Position numbers and translations under genes: made by a program
From: MPNP01 sp965116235
GTDB lineage: Bacteria; Pseudomonadota; Alphaproteobacteria; Rhodobacterales; Rhodobacteraceae
DNA length: 64,000 nucleotides
Direction of reading: 5' to 3'
NCBI GenBank assembly: GCA_965116235.1
Contig: OZ220496.1
Coordinates: 434,001 to 498,000 of the forward strand
The notes under the pieces: generated by a model
Told to the model about the DNA's origin: nothing
Database searches by the model: none
What the model saw: the letters and a program-made list of their open reading frames with translations, nothing else
Part shown: one piece after another, positions 45,465-54,602 of the stretch
Layout of the letters: every line of letters starts with the position of its first letter
Position numbering within the stretch: position 1 is the first letter of the stretch

Positions 45465-46039
45465 ATGCACACAGTGACTTGGACAACAACTTTTTTGATG
45501 CAAGCAAAGCGTCATGGGCTCTTTGAAGAAATGATGGAAAGCATCGTGAATACGCTCGCCGAAGATCCGTTGGTCGGTGACATTATGCCGGGTACTGGCG
45601 GTGCACGAAAATTGCGCCATCCGGGTCGTGGTACTGGAAAGGGTGGTGGTTATCGAACCATCCATTATTTCGGCGGTGACGACGTGCCTGTCTTTCTTTT
45701 GGCTGTTTACGGCAAGGGCGCAAAAGCGAACCTGACCAAAGCAGAGAAGAATGAGTTGGCTAGTGATCAGTAAAAAACAAAAGATTTCAATTCTAGTGAT
45801 GTGTAAGCGACTGTTTTCAGTCATTCCAGCATCTTTGCTGTTCATGAACGGATCCCGACCACACCGAGGTCAAGCCAATCCGATCAGTCATATGGACCAC
45901 AACGCATGTCGATCTTACCAAGTTCTGAAACGTTAGTATCAAATGATTAAAACGGACCACTAGGCTGTTGCCGAAAATTGCAGATGCTTATCGCGCAGAT
46001 GCAAAGCTTTTGGCAGACAATCTACACGGAAAGAAGTGA
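45465..46039 (+). pseudogene. RelE/HigB-type toxin gene split by MITE copy B
   Basis: ATG 45465 starts MHTVTWTTTFLMQAKRHG. The body GGARKLRHPGRGTGKGGGYR and VFLLAVYGKGAKANLTKAEK is typical of RelE/HigB-2-like toxins. The frame reaches ELA and then enters the element, stopping after SDQ at 45773. Beyond the element the true C-terminus continues (LLPKIADAYRADAKLLADN) to TGA at 46037-46039. Removing the element with one TA restores ...ELARLLPKIADAY without a frameshift. The truncated product lacks ~20 residues; its activity is unknown. Confidence 0.85.
45761..45962. mobile_element. 202-bp MITE, copy B
   Basis: Runs TAGTGATCAGT...ACGGACCACTA, including the TA at each end. It is inserted at a TA inside the toxin gene. 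It has no coding capacity. It differs from copy C at about 17 of 202 positions by my alignment. TA duplication and short terminal inverted repeats are typical of IS630/Tc1-mariner-mobilised MITEs. Confidence 0.85.
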
Positions 46040-46050
46040 AGGAGACCAAT

Positions 46051-46338
46051 ATGAGTTTTGGTAAAGACCTGATCCAAAGTGCGGAAGAAGCCCTTCGTAT
46101 CGCGAAGGGCGAAATGGAACCGGCCGGTGTGTTCATTCCTGAAACGGTGGACGTGGTGGCGGTCCGTAAGAAACAGAGACTTTCTCAGGCGGCATTTGCT
46201 GAACGGTATGGTCTGCCGGTTGCAACGTTGCGCGATTGGGAACAAAAGCGACGTTCACCGGATCGGGCCGCAATCATTCTTCTTACACTGATCGAGCGCA
46301 ATCCAAAGATGGTGGCTGACGCCTTGGCTGCGTCATAG
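46051..46338 (+). CDS. HigA-like XRE antitoxin
   Basis: A 95-aa protein. ATG 46051 has AAGGAG 6 bases upstream. Its helix-turn-helix, LSQAAFAERYGLPVATLRDWEQKRRSPD, occupies residues ~44-71. This is the antitoxin of the toxin split by MITE copy B and the likely binder of the paired palindromes upstream. The gene is intact, so the pair would now be antitoxin plus a truncated toxin. Confidence 0.85.
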   Translation: MSFGKDLIQSAEEALRIAKGEMEPAGVFIPETVDVVAVRKKQRLSQAAFAERYGLPVATLRDWEQKRRSPDRAAIILLTLIERNPKMVADALAAS

Positions 46339-46418
46339 TGCCGACGTTTGAAGCTGCCGAAAGGGCATATAGCATGATTTGTGCAACTTCTCCAACCAAG
46401 GCATTGTCTTCCAAAATA

Positions 46419-47168
46419 ATGAAAAGCAACTCAGTAGCATCCTTGGTCATCCTTCTCCTGACGCTAACCAACCCCGCAATCGGGGAAACATGGAGTGGAT
46501 TGATGGTAAAACCGGAATTCAGATGCTCTCCGTACTACCGTGAAGATTACCGCTACCCACCTTCGGTTGAATATGACATTGTCGATTTGATGGACGGGAG
46601 AATCTATAGCCCTTACTCCGGCACCACGTTTCAGCACACTGGCCAGACCGACATTGAACACATAGTGGCCATCTCTGAAGCCCACGATAGCGGCATGTGC
46701 GCAAGGTCACTCGAACAGCGGCGTCAATTTGCTCGCGACCTGGACAACCTGACACTGGCTTCTCCCGGCGTCAATCGCCACCACAAGCGGGCTTACGATG
46801 CGGCCGAATGGCTACCACAATACAACAAGTGCTGGTATGTTAACCAAATACTTGCGGTCAAAAGGGAGTACAAACTGACGGTTGACGCAGCCGAAGCAAG
46901 AGCCATTGAAAAGGTTTTGGCTCGGTGTGATTCAACAAAGATGATCATTTATCCCGGTCACGCTTCGGCCTCAGGTACAAGTACCGGAGACACGGCCAAT
47001 TCTTCAAACTCATCAGGGATGTCGGCGTTGGACAGATGGGATGACAACAAGAGTGGAAGAATAACATGCGCCGAAGCTCGCCGACATGGCCTTGCCCCGG
47101 TCCAGAAAAACCATCCCGCCTACAAGTATATGAGGGATGGAGACGGAGATGGCGTGGTATGCGAATAA
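46419..47168 (+). CDS. Secreted HNH-type nuclease with Excalibur calcium-binding domain
   Basis: ~249-aa protein. ATG 46419 starts a signal peptide (MKSNSVASLVILLLTLTNPAIGE). The catalytic region is DIEHIVAISEAHDSG with NLTLASPGVNRHHKRAYDAAEW (DUF1524/HNH type, His and Asn). A Ser/Thr-rich linker leads to a C-terminal Excalibur domain ending DGDGDGVVCE. Such proteins are exported nucleases for nutrient scavenging or competition. It is 80 bp from the antitoxin gene but probably independent. Confidence 0.85.
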   Translation: MKSNSVASLVILLLTLTNPAIGETWSGLMVKPEFRCSPYYREDYRYPPSVEYDIVDLMDGRIYSPYSGTTFQHTGQTDIEHIVAISEAHDSGMCARSLEQRRQFARDLDNLTLASPGVNRHHKRAYDAAEWLPQYNKCWYVNQILAVKREYKLTVDAAEARAIEKVLARCDSTKMIIYPGHASASGTSTGDTANSSNSSGMSALDRWDDNKSGRITCAEARRHGLAPVQKNHPAYKYMRDGDGDGVVCE

Positions 47169-48138
47169 TGACCCGGAGGGAACAAGTCCTTGATTGAGTG
47201 ATGGTTTGGGGTAGCCGTTGAGGTTCGAACAGATATTCGTTCACTAAAGTCATCTGCGGAAGCAGTTGAATCTTCGAATGCTGGCCAGAAATCACACCTT
47301 GATCATCGACGAGAAAAGCTTGTCTCAGACTTGGCATGACTTGGCGTGCCCTGTGAAAACCGAACTTTCTCAGCTTCATCGACTCGATACAACAAGTCGG
47401 CGCTGTCCTCCAAACGGATAACCCGTTGCCATCCCCGACACTATTTCGACCCAAAGTGTCTTTGGCTCCAAGAGAACTGCACCAAAGATGGGTGTACTGG
47501 ATCAGCGGCGAACCGCCCTTTTGGCCCCTGATCGTCGATGCTGCATTGCGGGCGAGCGGCAACATCAGCTGGACTCAGCTTACCCACAGCATGTCTACTG
47601 TACCCTGATCCTCTCTGCAAACCTTCGTCCATAACCTTCATAAAGCCAGTCTCTAGAACTGAACAACTCTACGAGTTCACTGCTCTGTAATGACCTTTTC
47701 CATACTCTCCCAAAGATGATGACAGGACACAAAGCCGTTAAAGATCAAGCGCTCACCTCTCCTGTCCCTGTATTTTGCCGTCATTCCGGATCAAGACTTG
47801 TACAACGGTCGGGCGGTATCCGAATGACACCTCCGGCGGCCCTCTGTTATGATTGCAGTATTTCTACGAAGACAGGTGGAATCTGAGAAATCAGCCCGGG
47901 ATTGACAAGCGTTCAACCGGTGAAATGAAGTTCCAGCGGCTCGATGAGCAGGGCTGGGCAAAAACTGTCATGCACCCGCGACCCTGAGCAGATCCACGGC
48001 AAAGAAATCTCTATCGTCCATAGCATGGAATGGGACCGGACAGGCACCCATCACCAGAAGCCTGTCACCTTGACATTCGTCCGCATCATTCCCATGGTAA
48101 CGCTCATGCAATGATGCCTCTGCAAAGGAAAATCAGCC
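47169..48138. other. 970-bp stretch without supported gene
   Basis: Open frames exist on both strands (for example 46945-47565 minus, overlapping the nuclease gene), but none has a Shine-Dalgarno, family motif or plausible composition. Short coding-like fragments around 47870-48110 change frame and are not recognised. It is probably decayed accessory DNA. Confidence 0.5.
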
Positions 48139-48465
48139 ATGACCCGCTTTCTCATTCTTCGCCTATCCACCTTCGCTCTCGGCCTTCTTTTGCTGGCCGG
48201 TTGCAACAGCAACATTGATCCCACGACGGCGACACTGGCCGGGGCCGCCATCGGGGCCGGAACCGGCATGGCCGTCTCGAACGAGGAGGACAAGACAAAG
48301 GGGGCTCTGGTCGGAGCCGGTGTGGGGGCCCTGGCGGGCTCGATGCTGGCTACCGAGGCCAATCGGTCCCAGCGTCCCGTGTACCAGTCGCACCGCAACG
48401 TTCCTGTCCAACCGGCCGCTCGTCCTGATCCGCATCGGGGTCTGAACTGTCATGCCGGGTGCTGA
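48139..48465 (+). CDS. Glycine-zipper outer-membrane lipoprotein
   Basis: A 108-aa protein with lipoprotein signal MTRFLILRLSTFALGLLLLAGC, lipobox LLAGC. A glycine-zipper repeat follows: LAGAAIGAGTGMAVS and GALVGAGVGALAGSMLA. This is the 17-kDa antigen/SlyB-like or osmotically inducible lipoprotein type. It is likely anchored in the outer membrane and inserted by its zipper segments. Confidence 0.82.
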   Translation: MTRFLILRLSTFALGLLLLAGCNSNIDPTTATLAGAAIGAGTGMAVSNEEDKTKGALVGAGVGALAGSMLATEANRSQRPVYQSHRNVPVQPAARPDPHRGLNCHAGC

Positions 48466-48485
48466 CGCATACGGGAAGAGAGCCC

Positions 48486-50173
48486 ATGACGCAATATCCG
48501 GCACCCCATTCCAGCTGGGGCTTTTACGGCCGCGAGGAGGAAATCAAGACCCTGCGATGGAAGCTGAATCTGGAGGATGAGTTTCCTCGGCGGCAGACCT
48601 TTCATGCCTTTATCATTGGCGGGCGACGCGGTGTAGGCAAGAACAGCCTGCTGGAGGAAACGGTTCGGCGGTATGGAGACTTGAAGAATCTGCTGGTCGT
48701 CGAGCTGCCGGGGAAGGGTGGGGCCTCAGCATGCTTGAAGCAGCTTATACTCCGGGCTGATCATCTTGATCGTTTGCTTCTGACCGATCGGCCGTCGCAA
48801 TCGGAGCATTGTTCAGATGACTATTATTTTGCCAAACTGGTCCGTCATCTTCTGGATCAGGGCGTCATCGTCTGTCTTGACGAGTTTCACAACGCCGAGA
48901 AGACCAATTTGGAAAGTGCGCTCAAGCTGCTGATCGACGATGCAAAAAAGCCCAGCACGCCCGAGCCCACCGGACGACTCGTTTTCATGGGCTCCCACCA
49001 GCAACATGTCGGACGCATGTTTGGCCCGACCCGCCCTCTGCATCTGCGCGCCATGACCGACATTCAGCTCTTGCCCTGGTCGTTGCCGACGACCCTGTCC
49101 ATGGCCGCGGAGCAGGGCTGGTCCCATCGACCGGCACGCCTTCTGACCCTATGGTCGACCTTTGGCGGCATGCCCTATCTGTAGAAACCCTTCGCCGATC
49201 CCGACCTGACGCCCAATGACTTGCGGGTCTGGCCCGATCCGACCGATAACCGGATGGCAGACCGGATGGCCGATCGGCAGTGGCGGCAGAAGTTCGTCAA
49301 CCACCAGCACGCCATCCTGCGGGCGGAACCGGATGAATGCTGGGACAATCGGGCCATCATCGAATTGGACCCGGACATGCGCGAGGCCTTCATCTGGATG
49401 GGGTGCAACCCAAATCGCAAGCACCGGATCAAGGACTTCCCAATCGAGTTTCGGGGCGAAAAGACCCATCAGCTGCGTCAGACGCTGGACCGCTTTCGCC
49501 GCAACTCCCGTCTGGTGAGACGGCATGATCAGTTTACCGGTCTTCCGGGGGAGGAATGGCGGTGGACGATTGACGACAACAACACGATCTTCCAGATCGA
49601 CACCTTCACCGACATGTTCCGTTTCAATCGGCCCCAACCCAAGCGGTGTCTCAAGACGGCCTTGGAGGTATCGCAGACGCCGCTGGAGCGCTTGCAAGGT
49701 CTGGAAGGCACATGCTGGAACGAATGGCAGCGGAATGGCTGGAGGCTCATCCGCAGGTCCAGTGGAGCCTGACGAATGTTCGGATATCCGGTCAGGACCA
49801 GAAGGACATCGATGTTCTGGCTCGAATAGGCCATGGGGATGCGGACGATGTTCTGATTGTCGGCAGTGCCAAGCGCAATCCGGAGGAGCATGCCAAGGAT
49901 GAGGGGCTGGACAGTTTTCGTGCGAGTGTGGAGGCGTTCATGCAGTCGACCGACTACGAGGTTGAAGCGATTCGCGCTCTGCGGCGGTGTCATGTCTTGC
50001 TGTCGCCAGTCTTTCCGGCGGGTCAGAAGGCTGATTATGAAGCGACGGGTTTCGACTGCTTTGACATTCCGTCCATGGCGGCGGAGCTGACGATGGAGTG
50101 GCCCCGCCTGACAGCGTGCATGGAGGCGGTTCAGGCACCGGAACCGGACGACAGCGGTCCGTCGCCGTTCTGA
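48486..50173 (+). pseudogene. ATPase with C-terminal DUF234-like nuclease domain, broken by TAG and a frameshift
   Basis: ATG 48486 begins MTQYPAPHSSWGFYGREEE. The P-loop is GGRRGVGKNSLLEE and Walker B is IVCLDEFHN. The frame stops at TAG 49182-49184 after GGMPYL. It continues in the same frame (KPFADPDLTPNDLRVW) to about 49700. A frameshift there leads to the C-terminal DUF234/PD-(D/E)XK-like segment with DQKDIDVLARIG and VLIVGSAKRN, ending at 50173. The whole is the archaeal-type ATPase-DUF234 architecture, ~560 residues. Two lesions make it a pseudogene; amber readthrough alone would not restore it. Confidence 0.75.
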
Positions 50174-50678
50174 CAACGATGATTGCATAGGCAATTGGCC
50201 CCGTGCGCTCTAGAGCAACCTGATAGTCGCTTATCTGCCGCAGGGTGTTGGCATCAATCCCGAAGCTATTCCGATTATGATAGGCTGATGAACGTTAATC
50301 CTACGATTGTATCGTCGCGATTGCTCTCAAACCATGGATCGGGTTGTGAAAGCAGAAAGCGCCTGCAAAGAGCGATTCTCTCATGCAGGAACACTGGATT
50401 ACAGGAACAGGTGTACTCCATCAAGAAAGTGCTGAAACATGCAATGAGTACACTGCCTGGTAAATATACCCGAATTCATCGACTAACTGACACAACGATT
50501 GTCAGTTGCCAAGGCTTCAGACAGCACAGATGTCGTATGGTCTGCCAGTGTTGGTCATGCCTGTACCAACAGGTTCCGGATCAGGGAACATTGCCGTCCA
50601 AGATGAAGGCCCGGACGGAACGTGTCCTTGACACAGCTCGTCGTCAGACTCCGAAACACTATCGTTTGCATGGTTGGG
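50174..50678. other. Spacer between the broken ATPase and the autotransporter terminator
   Basis: About 500 bp with no supported gene. The long plus-strand open frame starting here is the antisense shadow of the autotransporter gene. Confidence 0.5.
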
Positions 50679-50728
50679 CCGCCGGGTGCGTGCCGATGCA
50701 CAAGACGGCATCGCCACGCACCCGGCGG
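50679..50728 (-). terminator. Long hairpin after the autotransporter gene
   Basis: CCGCCGGGTGCGTG (50679-50692) pairs with CACGCACCCGGCGG (50715-50728) over 14 bp. After one mismatch the stem continues with CGATGC/GCATCG, leaving an 8-base loop. It starts 16 bp after the autotransporter stop. A T run is absent on either side, so it may act in both directions or as an mRNA 3' barrier. Confidence 0.7.
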
Positions 50729-50743
50729 TCTCTACCCTCCCGA

Positions 50744-53263
50744 CTAGAAGCGAATGGTCAATGCCACCCCGCCTCCGAAGTCGGCATTATCGCTGCCGGC
50801 TGTCGCATAAAAGGCATCCCCCGCCAGCATCATCGTGTCGCTGCCGCCCAGGGACATCGACCCGCCCACGCCCACGCGGACCCAGGTCGGCTTGCCCTTC
50901 GCCGTGAGCCGGGCATCCCCCGCCATCACTTCCAGCTCGGGCGAGAACTCATGCTCCAGATCCAGGGACGCATACAGTCGACTGTCCGCCTCCGCCGGAC
51001 CCAGTTCCACCAGCACCCCGACCCGACCCTGAACGCTCTGCTCCTTGCTCGGAGCAATCCGGCTCGCACCGTCAATCGTGGCCGGCTCGTCAAAGGCGTC
51101 CAGGTCCACCGACGACCAGGACAGGCCGCCCCGCGGGGTCACGGTCATGTCCCCCAGGCTCATCGGCTGACCGACTTCCACGCCGACCGCCAGACCGTTG
51201 CCTCCACCCGTGGAGGTGATCGTGCCCACGGAACTGGTGCTGGACACCATCGTGACATCAAAGAACCGGGTATAGGCCAGCTGGCCGTCCACATACAGGC
51301 CATTGGCGTCCGTCCAGGTCAGGGACAACCCCATCCCGGCGCCGGTGGCCTCGACAGTGCCGCCCCTTCGGACGGTCGCCTTGCCCTGCCGATAGTGGGC
51401 GCTCACACCCATCATCAGACCTTCATCGGTCACGACATCCCGACCCGCTTCCAGATCGGTCTGCCGGACATCCCACGCTAGGGACTGACCCCGAAAGCCT
51501 TGGGCCGTGGTCGAAGTCTTGGCCATGCGTTCACCGTCGCGGACCGCCACCCGCACCCAGATGTTCATGCGCGAACGCGGGACCGCCACCCGCTCGCCCT
51601 TGCTGCTCTCCAGCATGACCGTCTCACCGGTGGTCCGACGTGGCACCGCCATGCGCGTGCTGTAAGGCGTCAGCTCCACCAGACCCAGAAGCACCGACGG
51701 CAACACCTCATACTGGCGGGACCGATCGCTGTACAGACGCAGGACGGGAGCCGACGCGTCATCCTCAAACCTGTAGCCCCCTGTAATCGTCTTGAGCTGG
51801 GCCTTGATCACCTTGTCATATACCCCCGTCGTCTCGCGGCGATGAATGATCGCATCGGCCGCATCCGGCGTCAATTCCGTGTCGGTCCCCGACGCACTGC
51901 GGGTCTTGAACTTGAGTGTCGATTTCGTGCCGGCGGTCACCGCCGCGTTGTTGTTTGTCACCGGATTGAGGATATCTCCCTCGACATGACCCACAATGCC
52001 CACATCATCCTCTTCCAGGACAATGGTCACCGGATTGGCGGCGGGGCCCGTATAAGCGTCCACCTGAATGGCCACCTTGGAACCGGAACCGACATGACCC
52101 CACGGACCGATCGTGATCGTGCCGCCCATGCCGCCACTCGTCCTGTTGGTTGTCACATGTATGCCGGCGCGCTTGGTGCTGCTGGTGTATCCCTTGTCTC
52201 CCATGACCGTGCCGTGGATCTTGACATCGAACGTGCCCGTGCCGTCGCGTTGCACCTCAATGCCCGGTCGCCCCCCGATGCTCGGTCGCCCCTGGGACGT
52301 GACCGTGCTGCCCTTCGCCGTCGTGATCATGATGCCACCCGCTCCGGTATGAAGGGCTACAATCCCATCATCTTCGGCCTCAATCATGCCGTTGTGAGTG
52401 ATCGTGATGACACCCGCTCCATTTGTCTCCGCTTGGATGCCTCTGCCCAAGGTGGCCGGAACTAAATCCCCTTCACTATCGAGAACACTGTCCGCGTCAA
52501 TCACGCTGTCGGCTCCCGTCGTGACCGTGACGTTGCCAGCCGCTCGGTTGACCAGCAAGAATCCTATCTTGTCGGTATAAATCTTGCCGTTGTGGGTGAT
52601 GCTAAGGTTGCCGCTACCGACGGAATTAACTTCAGCAAGCAAACCACCACCAGATGCTCGGATCGTGCTGCCCACCGCCGTCTTGAATGTGATATCACCC
52701 GTTCCATACTGCAGGAGATAAGCTCCCGCCTTGGTTGCGACTATGGTGCCGGCCTGAAGATCCACACTTATGGCACCGGTCCGGTTTTGCGGGATGTAAA
52801 CCCGAATGCCATTCTCGCTTGAGTAGATCGAGCCCCGGCTCACGACAGCAATGTCGCCACTAGAACTACTACCAGGCAGAATTTCGAGGGCACCAGCGTT
52901 GTTTGTCACTCCGGTTGCCCGTGAACCCGCACTCGTGCCGATCTGGGCTCCGGTGTCGAGGGTCAATGTCAGCCCCTGTGTCAGGCCAGTGCACTTGACC
53001 TGAGCCGCGACGATGGTGGTGATCGTTACAGTCGGCGGGGTTCCGGCACCAGCGGGCGTGTTTGTACATGTCCCTTGGGCCGAGGCCGAGATGGGAAGGG
53101 ACATGAGTGCGGCCAGTCCCACACACAGCATCCCAATTGCCGAGGACTTGAAAGCCGATCCGCCATGGGGCCGGGCGGCAATGTCATCTACCCCCCCCTC
53201 GCGTTGACGGGCAAGCGCAGGCTGCTGCCGGCTCCTGTCCCTAATGGAAAGTCGTTTCATCAT
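50744..53263 (-). CDS. Autotransporter with passenger and beta-barrel domain
   Basis: An 839-aa type Va autotransporter. AGGAG lies upstream of the ATG at 53263 (a second ATG follows). An unusual ~40-residue basic extension precedes the hydrophobic signal core (SAIGMLCVGLAALMSLPISASAQ). The passenger (residues ~60-520) is made of repeated beta-helix-like rungs (ITITHNGMI, VTTGADSVI). The last ~270 residues form the barrel, with alternating strands and a terminal phenylalanine (FGGGVALTIRF). A G8 tract sits in the extension and is currently in frame, so the gene is ON as given. Loss of one G would produce TAG directly. Confidence 0.88.
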   Translation of the reverse strand: MMKRLSIRDRSRQQPALARQREGGVDDIAARPHGGSAFKSSAIGMLCVGLAALMSLPISASAQGTCTNTPAGAGTPPTVTITTIVAAQVKCTGLTQGLTLTLDTGAQIGTSAGSRATGVTNNAGALEILPGSSSSGDIAVVSRGSIYSSENGIRVYIPQNRTGAISVDLQAGTIVATKAGAYLLQYGTGDITFKTAVGSTIRASGGGLLAEVNSVGSGNLSITHNGKIYTDKIGFLLVNRAAGNVTVTTGADSVIDADSVLDSEGDLVPATLGRGIQAETNGAGVITITHNGMIEAEDDGIVALHTGAGGIMITTAKGSTVTSQGRPSIGGRPGIEVQRDGTGTFDVKIHGTVMGDKGYTSSTKRAGIHVTTNRTSGGMGGTITIGPWGHVGSGSKVAIQVDAYTGPAANPVTIVLEEDDVGIVGHVEGDILNPVTNNNAAVTAGTKSTLKFKTRSASGTDTELTPDAADAIIHRRETTGVYDKVIKAQLKTITGGYRFEDDASAPVLRLYSDRSRQYEVLPSVLLGLVELTPYSTRMAVPRRTTGETVMLESSKGERVAVPRSRMNIWVRVAVRDGERMAKTSTTAQGFRGQSLAWDVRQTDLEAGRDVVTDEGLMMGVSAHYRQGKATVRRGGTVEATGAGMGLSLTWTDANGLYVDGQLAYTRFFDVTMVSSTSSVGTITSTGGGNGLAVGVEVGQPMSLGDMTVTPRGGLSWSSVDLDAFDEPATIDGASRIAPSKEQSVQGRVGVLVELGPAEADSRLYASLDLEHEFSPELEVMAGDARLTAKGKPTWVRVGVGGSMSLGGSDTMMLAGDAFYATAGSDNADFGGGVALTIRF
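53191..53198 (-). repeat. G8 homopolymer near the autotransporter start
   Basis: Eight C on the plus strand, read as GAG-G8-TAGAT on the coding strand, about 22 codons after the start. At eight G the codons are GAG GGG GGG GTA GAT and the frame is open. The flanks match the porin tract (GAG-G9-TAGAC). Confidence 0.9.
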
Positions 53264-53355
53264 GATTCTGAACTCCTGTCTTTGGATGTTGATTCGGATG
53301 TGAAACGTAACCTTCTTTCACGCAGTTTGCAACATGTTTCTTTCACCATGCCAGC

Positions 53356-53557
53356 TAGTGGTCAGTAAAAAACAAAAGATTTCAATTCTGGTGATGTGTC
53401 AGCGACTGTTTTCCGTCATTCCAGCATCTTTGTTGCTCGTGAACGGATCCCGACTACACCGAGGCCAAACCGATCCGATCAGTCATATGAACCACAACGC
53501 ATGGCGATTTGACCAAGTTCTGAAACGTTAGTAGCAAATGATTAAAACTGACCACTA
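53356..53557. mobile_element. 202-bp MITE, copy C (best-preserved ends)
   Basis: Ends TAGTGGTCAGT and ACTGACCACTA form a perfect 11-bp terminal inverted repeat including the TA target. Interior similar to copy B (about 92%). It lies between the autotransporter promoter side and the IS5 remnant and abuts the last codon of the latter. Confidence 0.88.
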
Positions 53558-53835
53558 GGCAGTAGACTCGTTAATCATGTTCTGTCTCATTGCGGTGAAG
53601 AACTGGCACCATTGAAGAATGGCTCCGACCATGACCCGAAAGTTGTACCCCAGCTTTTCATGGCAGGTGGCCATTCAACGAAAATTCTGCTTCGGCCAGC
53701 TAAAGCACCACTCAATCCGGTTGCACACCTTGTCCATCTTCGCGTCACGCCGAATGACGGGGCGGCGATTGGCCCGCGGCAGAATGTGTCGGGTGAACCG
53801 CGATGAGCAAATTGTATCAACATCTCTGCAAATAA
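53558..53835 (-). mobile_element. IS5-family transposase remnant (C-terminus)
   Basis: On the minus strand one frame reads RGFTRHILPRANRRPVIRRD, KMDKVCNRIEWCFSWPKQNF, an in-frame TGA, then MATCHEKLGYNFRVMVGAIL and QWCQFFTAM. This matches the C-terminus of IS5 (IS427-like) transposases, with the catalytic Glu in NRIEWCF. The N-terminal two thirds are missing. It lies just upstream of the second half of the secretion locus. Confidence 0.7.
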
Positions 53836-53978
53836 TCGTGCTGCAGGCCGTACCAGCGGTAAACTTTCTGCAATGGAGCTTTCAACATAAAAGCCCGTTC
53901 GGCTCCAATGAAACCGCCGCAAGTTTCATCCCTTCGCATCATTCTAACTCCAGATACAAATACATTTGGAGACGTGGA

Positions 53979-54569
53979 ATGATGAAGATCAACATGGAGC
54001 AAAGCCCGACATTCAACCCAACTGAGGCCGAACGTGGTGCAACCTTGATTGAGGCCGCCCTGTTTACGGTAATCGCGTTGGGGACAATCGTGGGCGGGAT
54101 CGTATTCTTCCAGCAAGCTTCAACCTCAGCCAAAACCAACGAACTGATTCGCTCAATGGCAGCTGTTCAGACTCAGGTCCGGTCACTATTTCAAGCCCGG
54201 GGAGACTTCGGCACCAGCGGTCTGAACACCTTGCTCATTACTTCCAACGCAATTCCCTCCAACCTGCTGGAAGATTCCGACAATGATGGCGATGTCGATG
54301 CTCTGGTACATGGTTTTGGAGGAACGATAACCGTAACAGGCGCAACACGGCAGTTTACTGTCGCCTTGACCAAAGTGCCGGTTGATGTGTGCACCCGGAT
54401 TGTGGCCTTTGATGGTTCGGGCAACGGCACCATCGGTACAGGAATCGTTTCGGTGAGCGATGGAACAGCGACTGACAAGAATGGAATCACTCCTGGCGCT
54501 GCCGCAACGTTCTGTACAAAGAACGATGCCAACGGCGAGGTATCCCTGACCTGGAAATTCAATCGCTGA
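53979..54569 (+). CDS. Type IVb major pilin-like protein (PilS-like)
   Basis: ~196-aa prepilin. ATG 53979 or 53982, with TTGGAGA upstream. The leader ends ERG, followed by ATLIEAALFTVIALGTIVGG with Glu at mature position 5. The body has a central alpha/beta domain and two late cysteines (VDVCTRIV, ATFCTKN), as in PilS pilins of IncI plasmids and type IVb systems. It starts the second part of the secretion locus. Confidence 0.8.
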   Translation: MMKINMEQSPTFNPTEAERGATLIEAALFTVIALGTIVGGIVFFQQASTSAKTNELIRSMAAVQTQVRSLFQARGDFGTSGLNTLLITSNAIPSNLLEDSDNDGDVDALVHGFGGTITVTGATRQFTVALTKVPVDVCTRIVAFDGSGNGTIGTGIVSVSDGTATDKNGITPGAAATFCTKNDANGEVSLTWKFNR

Positions 54570-54602
54570 CATGGCACTGGCCAAGAATGACCGGTTGCAG
54601 TG

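Noticed and set aside
46945..47565. 206-codon minus-strand frame
   Set aside because: It overlaps the 3' third of the HNH nuclease gene, has no Shine-Dalgarno and no recognisable family.
49182..49184. TAG as a recoded sense codon in the ATPase-DUF234 gene
   Set aside because: The same gene has a separate frameshift near 49700, and TAG ends several intact genes in the window. Pseudogene decay is simpler.
50183..52465. Two long plus-strand open frames (432 and 321 codons) opposite the autotransporter
   Set aside because: They are antisense to a gene with signal peptide, passenger repeats and barrel. Their products are His/Arg-rich with no motif, as expected for shadow frames of a G+C-rich repeat gene.
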